A stretch of 64,000 nt of DNA from Castanea sativa (Eukaryota > Streptophyta > Magnoliopsida > Fagales > Fagaceae): assembly GCF_040712315.1 (NCBI RefSeq), contig NC_134013.1, forward strand, positions 82,962,001-83,026,000, read 5' to 3'. The stretch's first letter is position 1, and each line of letters starts with the position of its first letter. The notes beneath the pieces were generated by a model, which was given only the letters and a program-made list of their open reading frames with translations, was not told where the DNA came from and ran no database searches. This document shows, one piece after another, positions 32,791 to 44,600 of the stretch. A program made the position numbers and the translations under genes.

Positions 32791-33623
32791 TACACTATTT
32801 AATAATTTGTTATAAAATTCATATTTTGAAAATCTCATCGTTGAATTATATGTTCTATATATTCTTAACATTCACGTCAATTGGGTATTGTTTGCCATTT
32901 AATGTATTAATTTTGATGTCAAATAATCAATTCATAATTCTCGTGGTAAAATCCAGGATATGAACACCTCATTAAGATCACCAAATCATCGCTACTGTTA
33001 AATGTTTCTTTACATAAGCAAGGTTACAACCTAGCAAATACTTTATTGTGGTTGATGTTGGATCCACCCCTTAATCAGCATTTAGTAGTGCTATACTTTT
33101 TTATTTAAGCAGACGATATTTCAACAACAAAAAGTATTGTTTTCACACCCCCTTTCACGTGAAATGATATGTGTTGGTCTGATATATATATTTTTTTATT
33201 TCCTTTTTTTCTTAATAGAAAAATGTTTACTTAACAACAAAAGCTAGGCAATACAAAGAGCCTCTTTCGAAAATTACATCAAGTAGATAGGAGGCGAAGA
33301 TGAGGGATGCATGAAATCAGGATTAAGCTTGCTTTAAAATTAACATCCAATACTAAATTAGCCAATATCCATGGAATAGTGACATCTAGAGAGGTCAGAT
33401 ACTGAATATAGACTTTACAGTCACTCTCCTAGGGACAGCACAAGAGAAACGGGGATGTTGAAACAATACTTTTGGGAATTGAATTTCAGTTAAAATTAGA
33501 GGGTGTAATTTTTAATTTAAACTTTAAAAAAATTTCAATATTGCATTTGTAACATTTTTAAATATTTAAGTAAGGTATGTGGTGAATTTTCAAAAACAAT
33601 ACTACCTTTTAGCATTAAATAAT
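32791..33623. other. Intergenic, no gene seen
   Basis: AT-rich sequence with no supported coding region or element ends. Confidence 0.4.
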
Positions 33624-33966
33624 AGGGTAAAATACAAAACTGGCTCCGCTAAGTTTCTTCAAATTTCATTTTAGTCCTCTAACTTTCAAGTTTATTCGAT
33701 TAAGGCTTTTCCATCAACTTTTGTTATATGTTTTGGTTAATTTTTCAATTTTATAAATTTTTCTTCAAATTTTATAAATTAAAAAATTCAATTAATGATT
33801 AAAAAATATTTTCCAGATTTTTTTTTCAAAAACTTTTAACAAAAGTTAACGGAAAGGCCTTAATTAAATAAATCTGAAACTTAGAGAACTGAAATGAATG
33901 AAATCAAAGTTAAAGGACTGAAATTAAATTTAAAGAAAGTTAGAGGGTCAATTTTACATTTTAGCC
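33624..33966. mobile_element. Foldback MITE, 343 bp
   Basis: The left end AGGGTAAAATACAAAACTGG and the right end, in reverse complement GGCTAAAATGTAAAATTGAC, form long imperfect inverted repeats that extend well inward (TTTAGTCCTCTAACTTTC-type arms). TAAATAAT flanks both sides (33616-33623 and 33967-33974), an 8-bp duplication. The duplication is AT-rich and so carries less weight. Confidence 0.65.
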
Positions 33967-33974
33967 TAAATAAT

Positions 33975-35456
33975 ACTCAGGGTTAGAAATAACCTAGAAC
34001 TGGTGATAAGTTGTTTCTATTCAAATAATTCACTGTAACTATGTTAGAGACTTTTTGTTTGATGTTGTTGAGCTACGAAGGAGGATGATGGTCCATCTCC
34101 ATCTGTTTATATAGCTTCAATTGCTGCTGTTTCTCCATTTTCGTAAACAAATATAAATTTTCCCTGTATTTGCCTTTTCTCTCTCAGTTGTGTTTTATCT
34201 GTTTGTTGCTAAAATCATTGGTTATTTTGTTATTTATAGTTTTTATTCGTAAGTCAAAGCATAGTTTTTTTTTTTTTTGGAAAATGTAACTCAAAACATA
34301 GTTGGTTTGATCAGCCCATCAAGTTCTCACCAAATTTATTATATGCCTTGTATATACTATTTTCATCAATAAAAATTTGAAGTACTCTTTTCTCTTTTAT
34401 GAGTTTTTTAGTTATTTAGAAATTTATTATTATGTCCCTATTAGATAAAACAAAAGGTAACACATTATATTTTTATTAAAAATTTGTGTATAAACGAATA
34501 CTTCATTTAAAAAAAGGCACAAGAAGTTCAAAAACCAAAACTATTTTCTTTAGAAAAAGAGGATAAATTCTTAAACGTAGCTCGGTGATGAGCAAATAAG
34601 AATGGGCAAAAATTTGTTCAAAATAAAGGAATATTTTTATAAAAAATGCAAAGAATTTGTGTTCATTTTCTTATTTTTTCCACATTTTGGAGAGATGAAG
34701 TTTTGATGAGTCTAGCAAGAAAATAGGAAGGCCCTACCAATTTTCTCGTCTCTCCCTTCTGACGAAACATCCTTTGCAATCCATTTTTCTTCTTTCTTTT
34801 CACTTCCTTTTTTTATCTAAAAAATCATTCCAACGAAACATAGCATAAACCTCAAATAACAAGTGAAGGCATCAACCCGAATGTGAAGAACCTATTTCTT
34901 CCTTTCCAAAGAAGATACGAAAAAAGAAATCACGAGAAAAGTAACCACTTCTAAGAATTATAGGTAGCCTTATTCAAAAGTTAATATTAGACCCATTTAT
35001 TCATGAGCCTATCACTCACAAGTAGGATAGGCTCTTAAGCTTTAGGTTTCTTCAAAAGGACGTGGACAAATGTAAATGTGACACACAACACAATATAGTA
35101 TTAAAAGTAAAGTATCGGAAAAGATTTTATTCATACAACGTGGTCTCATCATGACAAAATCATCTCTTTATTCTTTTCTTTTCTTTTTTAACTAATCATC
35201 TTTTTCCTTCAACTTTTATTTTCTTTTTCTTTTTCTTTTTTTCCTTCCATTGGTCAGGAAAAACACATTAAATTTTACATTTTTACTACGAAGGTTGGTG
35301 GCCCAAAAAATTAAAGTAGTGGTTGGCATTGGTTATTGGTATAAATGTATAATAGCTTTTTGGTCCCCCTCACACAACAATTGTTTTATTTACCCCACCT
35401 TCTTACCATTTTTGGCTTATTCATTTCTTGATCTTTGCTCAATTTCCTAAAGAAGG

Positions 35457-35538
<82 letters not shown>

Positions 35539-36744
35539 CCTTTTTTTTTTGGCAACAAAGAAGGAAATTTGATTATAGTATTTCTAGGATGAACGAGAAT
35601 ATGAGATAGCCCACGAGACTCTATATAATTACGTGACCGAGGTGCATGGTGGCTCTGATTTATATATGGGTGGGTGGGCTGAGGTCTGTGAACTAGCTTC
35701 TATTTGCCTTTTCTTTTCTTATTATTATTATTTTTTTTTTGAGGAACAACTAACTTCTATATGCTGATCTATTATAAATTGGCCCAACTAGGCTAGGCAT
35801 TATTTGTGTGAGACCCAAACCCAGTTTTAACTAGCCATAAATTTAGTGTTACACATAATCAAACCATTTATATAAGGTAAAACTTAGCGACAATTTAGAT
35901 TAAAAAAAGAATAGTCATTTTTACTAGGAAAAGTTTATTCTTCCTAAACCTTATATTTTTAGTGTAGGCAAGATTCAAAATTTAAATGTCAAATCTCTTG
36001 CACAACTACGATTTAATTAGCTAGATCTCCACAACAGCCTTTGTCCTTACAGTAATTTATCCTAAAACCAAAAGAATTATGCAATCCAAAACAGGCTACA
36101 TAAAAAGCGACACACTAGTATAACATGACATGCATTTGAGCTGTCATCAACTTGGCTATTTTTGGACTGGGTGCCACTATCAGTCGGCCATTTGGGACAC
36201 TAGTTTTAAAAGTCTTCTTTCTCCATTTTGGTTACTAGCTAGCCAATGTACATGTTTCTTATATTGGTCATTTTTGTAATGAACATTCAGCATCACAAAC
36301 CTTATCCTAAGTTCATAACATATAGTATGACTTTTGTAGTGCATTGATTCACAGCCAATGCCTTGCCGTGGATGGACTTTGAGACACTGAATCAAGCCAA
36401 GCTTTGGGCCCATCCGTTGAAACTGGGCACAGGTTTCTTGGAGGAGACACTTGGTGATAATATGGTGGACTGTCAAATGTACCACTAGTAGTAGTACGGC
36501 ATGGTGTGTGGCACTCCTTGTAGTTTTGGCAAATATGGGGGTTAATTCATGTTTATTCAATCAAGGTTCTGAGATGCATAAATGTGGGTGGATAAAGTGA
36601 AAAATCTCAATCCTGACTTGCTTCTCTCATTAAAGGCTAGCTATGAAAACCTCACCTTCTTTGTGATTCTATTATCATGCTTCCCATTATATTTAAAAGC
36701 TTTTGATGTGGTTTTCTTTAAGAGAAATTCTTTAATTAACACAA

Positions 36745-36775
<31 letters not shown>

Positions 36776-36900
36776 ACTAAAAAAGAGAGAAATCTGATTT
36801 CTCATGTGAAAATATTAAATATGATATTTTTATTATAATTATTGGAGTATTAAACAAGCAAAATTTAATTTCATTCCCTTAACAAAAGCCCTTTGTCTGT
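33975..36900. other. Intergenic, no gene seen
   Basis: No supported gene. Landmarks are a GA tract (35460-35494) directly followed by a TA tract (35495-35537), and a run of about 21 C at 36745-36765. The 126-codon minus frame at 36180-36560 shows no domain or start context and is not called. Confidence 0.45.
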
Positions 36901-37059
36901 CTAACAATTTAAGGCATAGATTTGTTTTAGTTATCTCTCTTTCACTTCATGCTCAGTTGTTCACCAATTAATTAAACTTCTAAACATCAGAGTATCTGCA
37001 AAGTTTTAAGGCACAAGCTTCTTGCTTTTCAGTTTTCATCTAGCTAGGTAACACAACAG

Positions 37060-37089
37060 TAAGCTCGGGTTAATTTAGTAGCTAACTTA

Positions 37090-37120
<31 letters not shown>

Positions 37121-37499
37121 GCTTAGCAAAAGAGAAAAAAGCATCTCTCTCTTCCTCTATCAAGAGCACGAGTTTGTTCATACACAGTACTATCTTGTAG
37201 ATGAGTATTGTACACATTTATCTTTGAAAACTGCCAATGTTTCAGTCACACCAACAAAAGCAGAACTTTCATATTCTGAAGATCTGGGTCGAAAACGATT
37301 TGATATCTTTGCACCCTTTTTTCTTCTCTATACACTCAGACATTTCTAAATTCGTCTTCATAGCCTTTCCTTCTCCAGTGCTTCTTTTTGTTTAAATTTG
37401 GAACACAACAAAAGCTCCTTTGCTAGAGACACCGTGACACCCATCATTTTTGCGTGAGATATCTCGGACTTTCACATCCCTTTACATTCTTTATTGTTT

Positions 37500-37541
<42 letters not shown>

Positions 37542-37560
37542 TCTTAAGTTTGCGATATGG
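37060..37560 (+). promoter_or_regulatory. CT-rich leader-like region of a putative transcript
   Basis: Two long CT tracts (about 37093-37120 and 37503-37538) lie in pyrimidine-rich DNA, typical of long 5' leaders of plant genes. It precedes, by about 2.2 kb, an exon with canonical borders at 39725. The link between the two is inferred. Confidence 0.3.
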
Positions 37561-39724
37561 TAGTAAAATTCTTTTGGTGTGTGTTTTATTTTACAGATAA
37601 AAAGAGCTTTAATCAGGACCCTTGGCTTGATTCAATCTTTGTCTTGGGTGAGCTGCCCAACTTTCTCTTCAGGTTCTCTCACACTTTCTATCTACTCTCC
37701 TTTTTTTTTTTTACTGTAAAAATTCATTGCTCCTTCTTTGACTTTTACTCAGACATTTCTGTTCTCTGTTGGTTTTTTTTTTTTTCTATGGTAAAATGAT
37801 TCTCTGTTGTGGTGTGTTGTGTTTAGTCTCTATAACCTGTATTTTGAGCTCAAAAAAATCATGTTACATTGCATAATATTCACCTTACTCCCTCAGCCGT
37901 ACACGTGGCAAACAATCTTGATTAGTTATATGGTGCGGTGTAGCTGGCATATGTAGTCACACGTGTAAAAAATGAGCTCCGAACTTGTGGAGTCCACCAT
38001 TTACCTTTACACCTTTTATATATATATATATATTATTTCTGCTAAACACCTTTACATATATTAGTTTTTAAATCAGATTACTATACCTTTATATTTTTTG
38101 GAGTGAGATACACAATCTTTTTAATGAAAGTACAGCAATCATGTGCAGTGTCATTGTGCCAGTTTGCACATCACTTATTAGATTGACCACAATGCCCTTC
38201 ACTTATGTTGAATCAGCATAATATCTTTGAAGGACATTGTTGTCAACTTTCTTTTGATATTTATTATTTGTTAGCTTCACTTTTTCTTTTTTATAAATAC
38301 AATAATATTTCAATCTTTTGACATCACTACTCTTTATCATCAAATCAAAATCATTATTTATTGTTGCTGGTAAGAATTGAACCTCGAATCTTTTTAAAAA
38401 CTTTACCCACTCACTTTTGTAGGCAACTGTTTTTTTTTTTTTTTTTAACCATCTCTTGGACGAGGCACACTTGTTCATCCATGCAAGTAAAATGAAGAGA
38501 CCATTAAAGGGAAATTCACGTCACTTCTTCTAGGCCGAAGCCACTTTTCTGTTAAATTGGATACGTGAAATCCGGGGTGCTTTTACCATTGATTACCAAA
38601 TGACCTAAATACCCCCATTTGTTTCCAAAGTCCTTGTATGGGACCCACAATATTATAGTGCTGGCTAGTTATTATATTTGACTATGGTGTCGAACACATT
38701 TCTTGGACAAAGGGGCTATTTTTATTTTTTATTTCTAATATTAATTTTTGTATGGTTTTAATATTTATGCTGCTTCGCTTGGTCCTCACACCCCCTAGAA
38801 TCTACAAACGAATGTTGGGCCAAGAACCACTGTTAACGTAGGGTTTGGTGGCGGTCTCGATGTATTTAACATCGGCTACTGTGCCTGTTTGGTCAGGTAG
38901 AGTCAGGCCTCAGTATTTTAAACTGCTATTAAAATAATGACTTTTTTTGTTTTTTATATAAAATATTGGGTTTTTTATTTTTTGTTCTTCATTTTCTTGT
39001 TTTTGAAGTAAGAATTTGAAAAACAATTTCAACATAGAAAAAGTTTGTCCATGTTTTAATTTCATATTCTAGAGCAGGACCCCAAAACCAAATTGGAGAG
39101 AGAGAGAGAGAGATAGAGAGAGGGTGTAAGTGGGAATTTGAAAAGTTGATAAAGGGTAGGCAAGGAAACTAGAATTGGACAGTGATTGCTTGCGCAAATC
39201 TAGCTAAAGCTAATCTGGGCTTCTTGGACAAGCAAAGGGAAAGTGGGTTCGAGATATGAGGGTTAAGTGAAACCAAGCAAAGCCATTGCCAAACCGTACA
39301 TACACATTTACTTGGCCTCATTATGTTTAGACAGACAGTCCCAGCGTGGGACAGAAGACACGCCCACAAGGCAATCCTTCATGGCCTCAGCTTCTTACAA
39401 CACACACAACTATTTCTTCTACAAATTTTGCTTTCTTATGATAGGACAATAGAACCCATCACTCAAAAGGAGGTTCTGTTTCTCAAAGGAAAGCAGAAAC
39501 TAGAAGAAAAAAACGTACAACTCTATTCCCATCAATATGTTATATCCCATGTTCACTAGTCCTTTACGCTTTACAATTCATGTTCATTTTGAGTTTTTTT
39601 GACCAAATATGTGGCTACTCTCACTCACAATGTTCTATTTCAAGCTTCTTTTGAAAGATTTTGAAAAAAACCCAACTTTTTTATTTTTCTCATTTTGTAT
39701 GTGTGTGCGCATTTGTATTGCTAG
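37561..39724. other. Probable intron or spacer
   Basis: T-rich DNA with no supported coding sequence. If the transcript unit is real, this is mostly its first intron, ending at GTATTGCTAG (39724). Confidence 0.3.
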
Positions 39725-39764
39725 GCTTTGTGGTGAAGATCAGTGGCAACTGAAGCTGTGAAGA

Positions 39765-39923
39765 ATGGAGAAGGCTGTGGTTGTCACAACTTGGAGAATG
39801 CTTGTGAAGCAAATGGGTTTCTTTGGCTTATGTGAAGGTTGGGCTGATTCTGGAATAAACCCCATTTTCAAAGTCCAATCTTTGCAACTCGCTCTGCTCT
39901 TTCTCTTCTGCTTTGCCTTTTGA
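39765..39923 (+). CDS. Small ORF, 52 codons, unknown
   Basis: It starts at the first ATG of the putative exon (AAGAATGG, acceptable context). The peptide begins MEKAVVVTTWRMLVKQ, contains GFFGLCEGWADSGINP, and ends in a hydrophobic ALLFLFCFAF tail that could insert in a membrane. Composition is less AT-biased than nearby noise. I do not recognise it. It may be a real micropeptide or an incidental frame in a non-coding RNA. Confidence 0.3.
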   Translation: MEKAVVVTTWRMLVKQMGFFGLCEGWADSGINPIFKVQSLQLALLFLFCFAF

Positions 39924-39940
39924 TGATGGTGTTGGTGGTG

Positions 39941-39965
39941 GTGATATTGGCGGGACGGCTCAATC
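39941..39965 (+). promoter_or_regulatory. miR171-complementary site with central bulge
   Basis: The site reads GTGATATTGGC, then GGG, then ACGGCTCAATC. Against the canonical miR171b/c site it matches on both sides of the extra GGG. Against the miR171a site the left half GATATTGGCG and right half CGGCTCAATC match with GGA extra. The bulge falls at the slicing position, which would block cleavage. The miRNA sequences are from memory. Confidence 0.6.
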
Positions 39966-40210
39966 TCTTAATTTTATGATATAATTTTTATTTCTTTTTC
40001 TTTTTTCTTTTCATCATGATGTTGTCCATATTGAAAGTTTATGCAAATGTTCTTTCTAATGACACTAACTTGCCCTTTTGGTTTTGCATTTGTGCCTTAC
40101 TGCTTCTTGAAGAAAACCCCAAAATTCCTTCATGAAGCAAAGAAAGAAAAAGCAGCAGATGATAGATTTTATGCAGTAAATATGGGGCAGACAACTCTGT
40201 TTAGGAGTTG

Positions 40211-41300
40211 GTGAGTACTGAGTAAAGCTTTTAATTTTTTGGGGTCCATTAATCTGCAGAGCATTCAATGTTAAAGCACTGTTTTATCATCAATTACAAA
40301 ATTTTCTGTCAGTCTTTTGCTTCTTTCTCTTTACAATGTATTTTTTTGTTGTCTCTTGGAATTGATAGCTAGCATTAAATTCTACTAGGTACTTTCATTT
40401 TCATTATGTATCATACTGGTGAAGCAAAAAAGTTATCCTTGGGGATTTCCTTTCCAACTATAAGATGTTGAATTCTATTCATAATTTTGGTTTCATTTTG
40501 AACTGGTTTGTAATGTTCTTTTAGATCTATGATTTTGGGTATCGGGTGTATCTGAGGTGACAATGCAAGAACCGTAGGGTCCAGTTATTAACACTGAAAC
40601 TGCCGGTCTAGGTGTCCTAGAGTTTGCGGACTAACATAGAGAGAGGCATTTTGGATAGCATAGCAAAAAAGACTGAGCAAGAAAACAGAAGCAAAGACAA
40701 ACAAAGTTGAGGGTTTGAGTGATGGAAGGCCCTCATAGTCCATGGAAGTGTCCTATCAATTGTGTGCACAGCAATCTGGGTTCTCTCCTGCTTTTGGTTT
40801 TTGTATGCATGTGAAAACCTGGCATTTTGTTTATTTTAGCAGCTTATATACAGACTATTATTTTCAAAAGTTCTGATATATATCTTTTGTGGGTCCTGGA
40901 AATGATGGTATTTTCGAGGAAAGTGGAGTTTGGGTGAATACAAGGATAATTCTTAAGATTTGGCATTTGTGATTTGTGATGGAAATTCAATTACCATTTG
41001 GTGAAATTTTGTTTCCACCCTTTTTCTTCTCTGATATTTTGGCTCTAAAAAGTTGGACAATTTTTCTTTCAGCCAGAGCTCCAGTGTGTCTGGATTATGT
41101 TTTCGTTTTTTTTTTTTTTTGTTCCAAGGATTGTGGAGCTCGTTAGTCGTAATTAATATTTTGTATGCCATAGTCTATGCCTTTATTTTCGTGGATTCTG
41201 CACATTTTCGTTACAAAATGTATTTGAGATTTTTTTTTTTTCAATTAGATAAGTATATATAAATTTGCAATGTGACACCCTCACTGGAGTATCAGTCTGA
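40211..41300. other. Downstream of the putative transcript, no gene seen
   Basis: No supported coding sequence. It could be intron or 3' part of the transcript unit. Confidence 0.35.
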
Positions 41301-41306
41301 TATTTT

Positions 41307-41600
41307 TCTCCAATGTTTGTACGGTGAATGCCCACGTATGCCTACGTTTTGGAGTAACAAACTCTTGTCAAGAACCACCCTCACTCTACCGAGAAAATTT
41401 ATCATGTATCCGATATGTGTTCACCCTCTTACATGCTGTGAATCCTAAAGTATTTTACTCATGTATCAGATGTGTATTCATCTTTTCTTATGGGGTGAAT
41501 CTTATAGTATTTCATAATTTGCTCCAAAGATTTGTTGGAGAATGCCCACGTTTTTGGATAACAAACTCTTGTCAAGTACCATTCTCACTCTACTGAGAAT
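41307..41600. repeat. Diverged tandem duplication, about 212-bp period
   Basis: The block at 41307-41395 (GAATGCCCACGT ... AACAAACTCTTGTCAAG ... CTCACTCTACCGAGAA) recurs at about 41520-41599 with substitutions. Between them is a shorter internal repeat around CATGTATCCGATATGTGTTC and CATGTATCAGATGTGTATTC. Confidence 0.65.
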
Positions 41601-44600
41601 GGTAAAATCATTTTCAGATGACTAAGTTAAACACTCTTCAAGGTTGAAAATGCTTCATGTCCCTAAACACCATGAAATGTTTTTGAGTAATTTTTTAGAC
41701 CACAACTAATCACCAAAAAATAAGTAGTTTTCCTTGAAAATGTTTTTAATAAAAATAACTGAAGCAAAGCTAGGAGAAAAATGGAAGAATTCCAAAGAAT
41801 ATAAATTGGAAAATTCTGTGCAGTGTGTACATGGTTGTTGGGCATCACCTATGCAATGGATGAGAGGTTTAATACCTTTAAGTTGAAACGTGCGCTTTAA
41901 ATACTTTCTTGGTTGTATGTTTTAATAGATAACATATTAGATTGTAAAATAAACTAGTTATATAGCGGTAGAGAAGACATGATTCGTACCTCACCATTCT
42001 AGCCACTATTTTGGCCTCCTCAAAGTTCACTTCGAGTCTCTTTTAAGATTAAAAGTTTGGTAACCTAGTTTCCAATAATGATAAATATATGAGAATAGGA
42101 ATTAGTACTATAAAGAATGTAAGAAGTCGTAATAGAATAACATTTTTAAGAATAATTATTATTATTCATTTGTTTGATGATAATATGGTAAGATGATGGA
42201 ATATTTTAGTTAAAAATTTTAAAATACTCTATATAATTAGATTTACTTTTTTTTTTTTTGGATTCTCGCTTAGCTGTCTATTGCATAGAAATTTAAAAAT
42301 TATATAATTTATAGCAATGAGGCTATAAGTGATTGAAAAAAAAAAAAAACTATTAAATTGATTGAGCCATTGAAGAAAATATGTTAGAGATCATTTGGTA
42401 AGAAATAGTTATTACTTACTACTCATTTGTAAAGAATAACTATTCCCTATAAAGAAAACACAACTAAACAATATAATAGTTTTTCCAACACCAAATACGT
42501 GAACATAAATAAAGGCTCTCACAGGGTTGGGGTACACGGACAGCCAAGATCTCTAATTGCATTGTAAATTACTTATCTTGATATCTTGTTCCACCGGTTT
42601 TTTTCTTCTGATAAAGTCTTGTTCCGCCAGTTAATTTGTGTAACTTGACGGTTGACACTAATCCAATGTTAATCTACACAGAAATCCACTTCTTTAAATA
42701 GGGAAATTTTTTCCAAGTTTTTGTTTATATGGAAATATGGCATTGTTCAAGAATCATTTACATAGCAAAATTCCCAACTTTTGTCCCCTTGTTCTTGTGT
42801 ATTTCCTCTAATTTGCAAATTTTACATCTCTGTTTAATTCAGTCGTCTAGTCCATCTCAGAACTTAATGACAAGTTTTCACATGTCTTTTTGTGCTACTG
42901 TTGTCAGTAATTTTAGACCTTTCTTTTATGTTAATAAAAGCCATATTTTATTTTCAGTAAATAGACTAACCACCTCCAGAATGATAATATAAACCTAAAA
43001 CGGCAGATATTTGCTTGTCATGCACCAGTCAGAAACAGAAGCCAGTAAAGGTAAAACAAGGTAGCTTGTCTACTTCAAATGTAAATCTAGAAATTGCAAA
43101 ACTTCAGCTACTGATATAAAGTGAGGCTTATACCTAAAAAGAAAAAGGAAATACAGTAAGGCCAAACCAGGAGATAAAAACAAGGGAAAGAGATAAATCA
43201 ATAAATCAATAATTAAAAAAAAAAAAAATCCTAAGGAAACATCTAATATAAATGTCTTTATTTTGTTTGCAAGCTAATAGATGTGATCCTAAAGTGTCAG
43301 TCCTATTTTGCAATAAGAGAGTGAAAACCATGCCTGCTGTGTCCAAGTGTCTGCTTCAAAGTACTAATAAGCGAAAACAAAAATTACATCCACCACCATA
43401 CACTTGCCAGTCATGGATAAGTGAAATTAAATCTTCATTTTGAATATGCAAATTTGCAATCAACAATAATACTGGACAGAACCTCATGACAAGCAGAAGG
43501 ATAAAAAAAAGAGGAAAATTTCAGCATTTTCTTTCAAGAACAAAAAATCAAAAGCACTATTCCTATTACTCAGAAACAATAGGCAAACAAGTATAAAACA
43601 AAATGATACTACACAAACAATAAGAATCACGCTGAATTTAGCCACAAAGCTCAAAGTAAATTAATGTTAAGCAACTTAAGCTTGCAAGAGGTAATTGGCC
43701 TACTGCTTTACAGAAAATACACCATGCTAAAAAAAAAAAACAAAAGAATGAATTAATATTAAAATATAGTTATAGGATAAATTATAAAATAAAAAGAAGG
43801 ATGTAGAGTGTTTTGTAGAAAAAGAGAGTTTTTGAACCGGTAATTTAGTCAAGGATAGAAAACCAGATGTAAATACTCTTACAATTGATTGATTGTAAGA
43901 TTGATTAAATCAACTGTATCTTTCTCCAAGACAAGAGCCAGAAAGAACGCATGGCCACAAACACATGATATGGCTACCAGCTACCAAGACAACAATCATA
44001 ATCTGATGTATATTTCAATTCAGCTCCAAAAATTAACGATCTAATAAGTCCCATGCCGCATATAAAAGGAAACGTTCACTCAAATACATGCTTATACATC
44101 TGCCTTGTCACTTGAATCAGCTAGGACTTCATCTCCGTTAGGGAGAGATGTCTTACATATCATAGTTTGGTTCATGCTTTTTACAGTGTCCAACATCAAT
44201 AATCAATCACAGGAAAAATATTTTAGCACTCCTCAAGGAGCCTAAAATTACATTTAAGTTCCTCATATAAAATTAAAAACAATAAGATTCTGCACTAAGA
44301 TGCAATTGTCAAAGATTGGTGCAAACACTTGAAACATGTGGGAAAATTGGGGGGGGGGGGGGGGGTTTCAAATCTGGTGCCATGCAATAGTGAACTAATA
44401 ACTGAGATTGAAACTTCAAAAATCACTTTTAATCTCAACAGTTGAATCAGAAATTTTTTGATTTTTTCACCTTCCTAACTTACATCTCAAAAACACACGG
44501 TAATTACACCACACAATAATTGCATGAGATCTAAATCTGAGTTGGGGAATGCATGCCCAGTACCTATTCTATAGGGTAGAATTAACCTACCCTATATAAC

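Larger units (their letters stand above)
39725..40210 (+). ncRNA. Candidate exon of a miR171 target-mimic RNA
   Basis: The interval is bounded by a T-rich CTAG acceptor and a TTG|GTGAGT donor. It contains a 52-codon ORF and, 17 nt after its stop, a site complementary to miR171 with three extra bases in the middle (39941-39965). Beyond the ORF no long frame exists, so the RNA is mostly non-coding. Endogenous target mimics such as IPS1 for miR399 have this architecture. The exon structure and transcription are inferred. Confidence 0.4.

Noticed and set aside
36745..36765. Functional role for long C and G runs (also 44349-44365)
   Set aside because: Homopolymers of this kind are most likely slippage products, and their lengths may be sequencing artefacts.
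39941..39965. MIR171 precursor hairpin
   Set aside because: No matching complementary arm was found within about 250 bases on either side, and the plus strand carries the target sense, not the miRNA sense.
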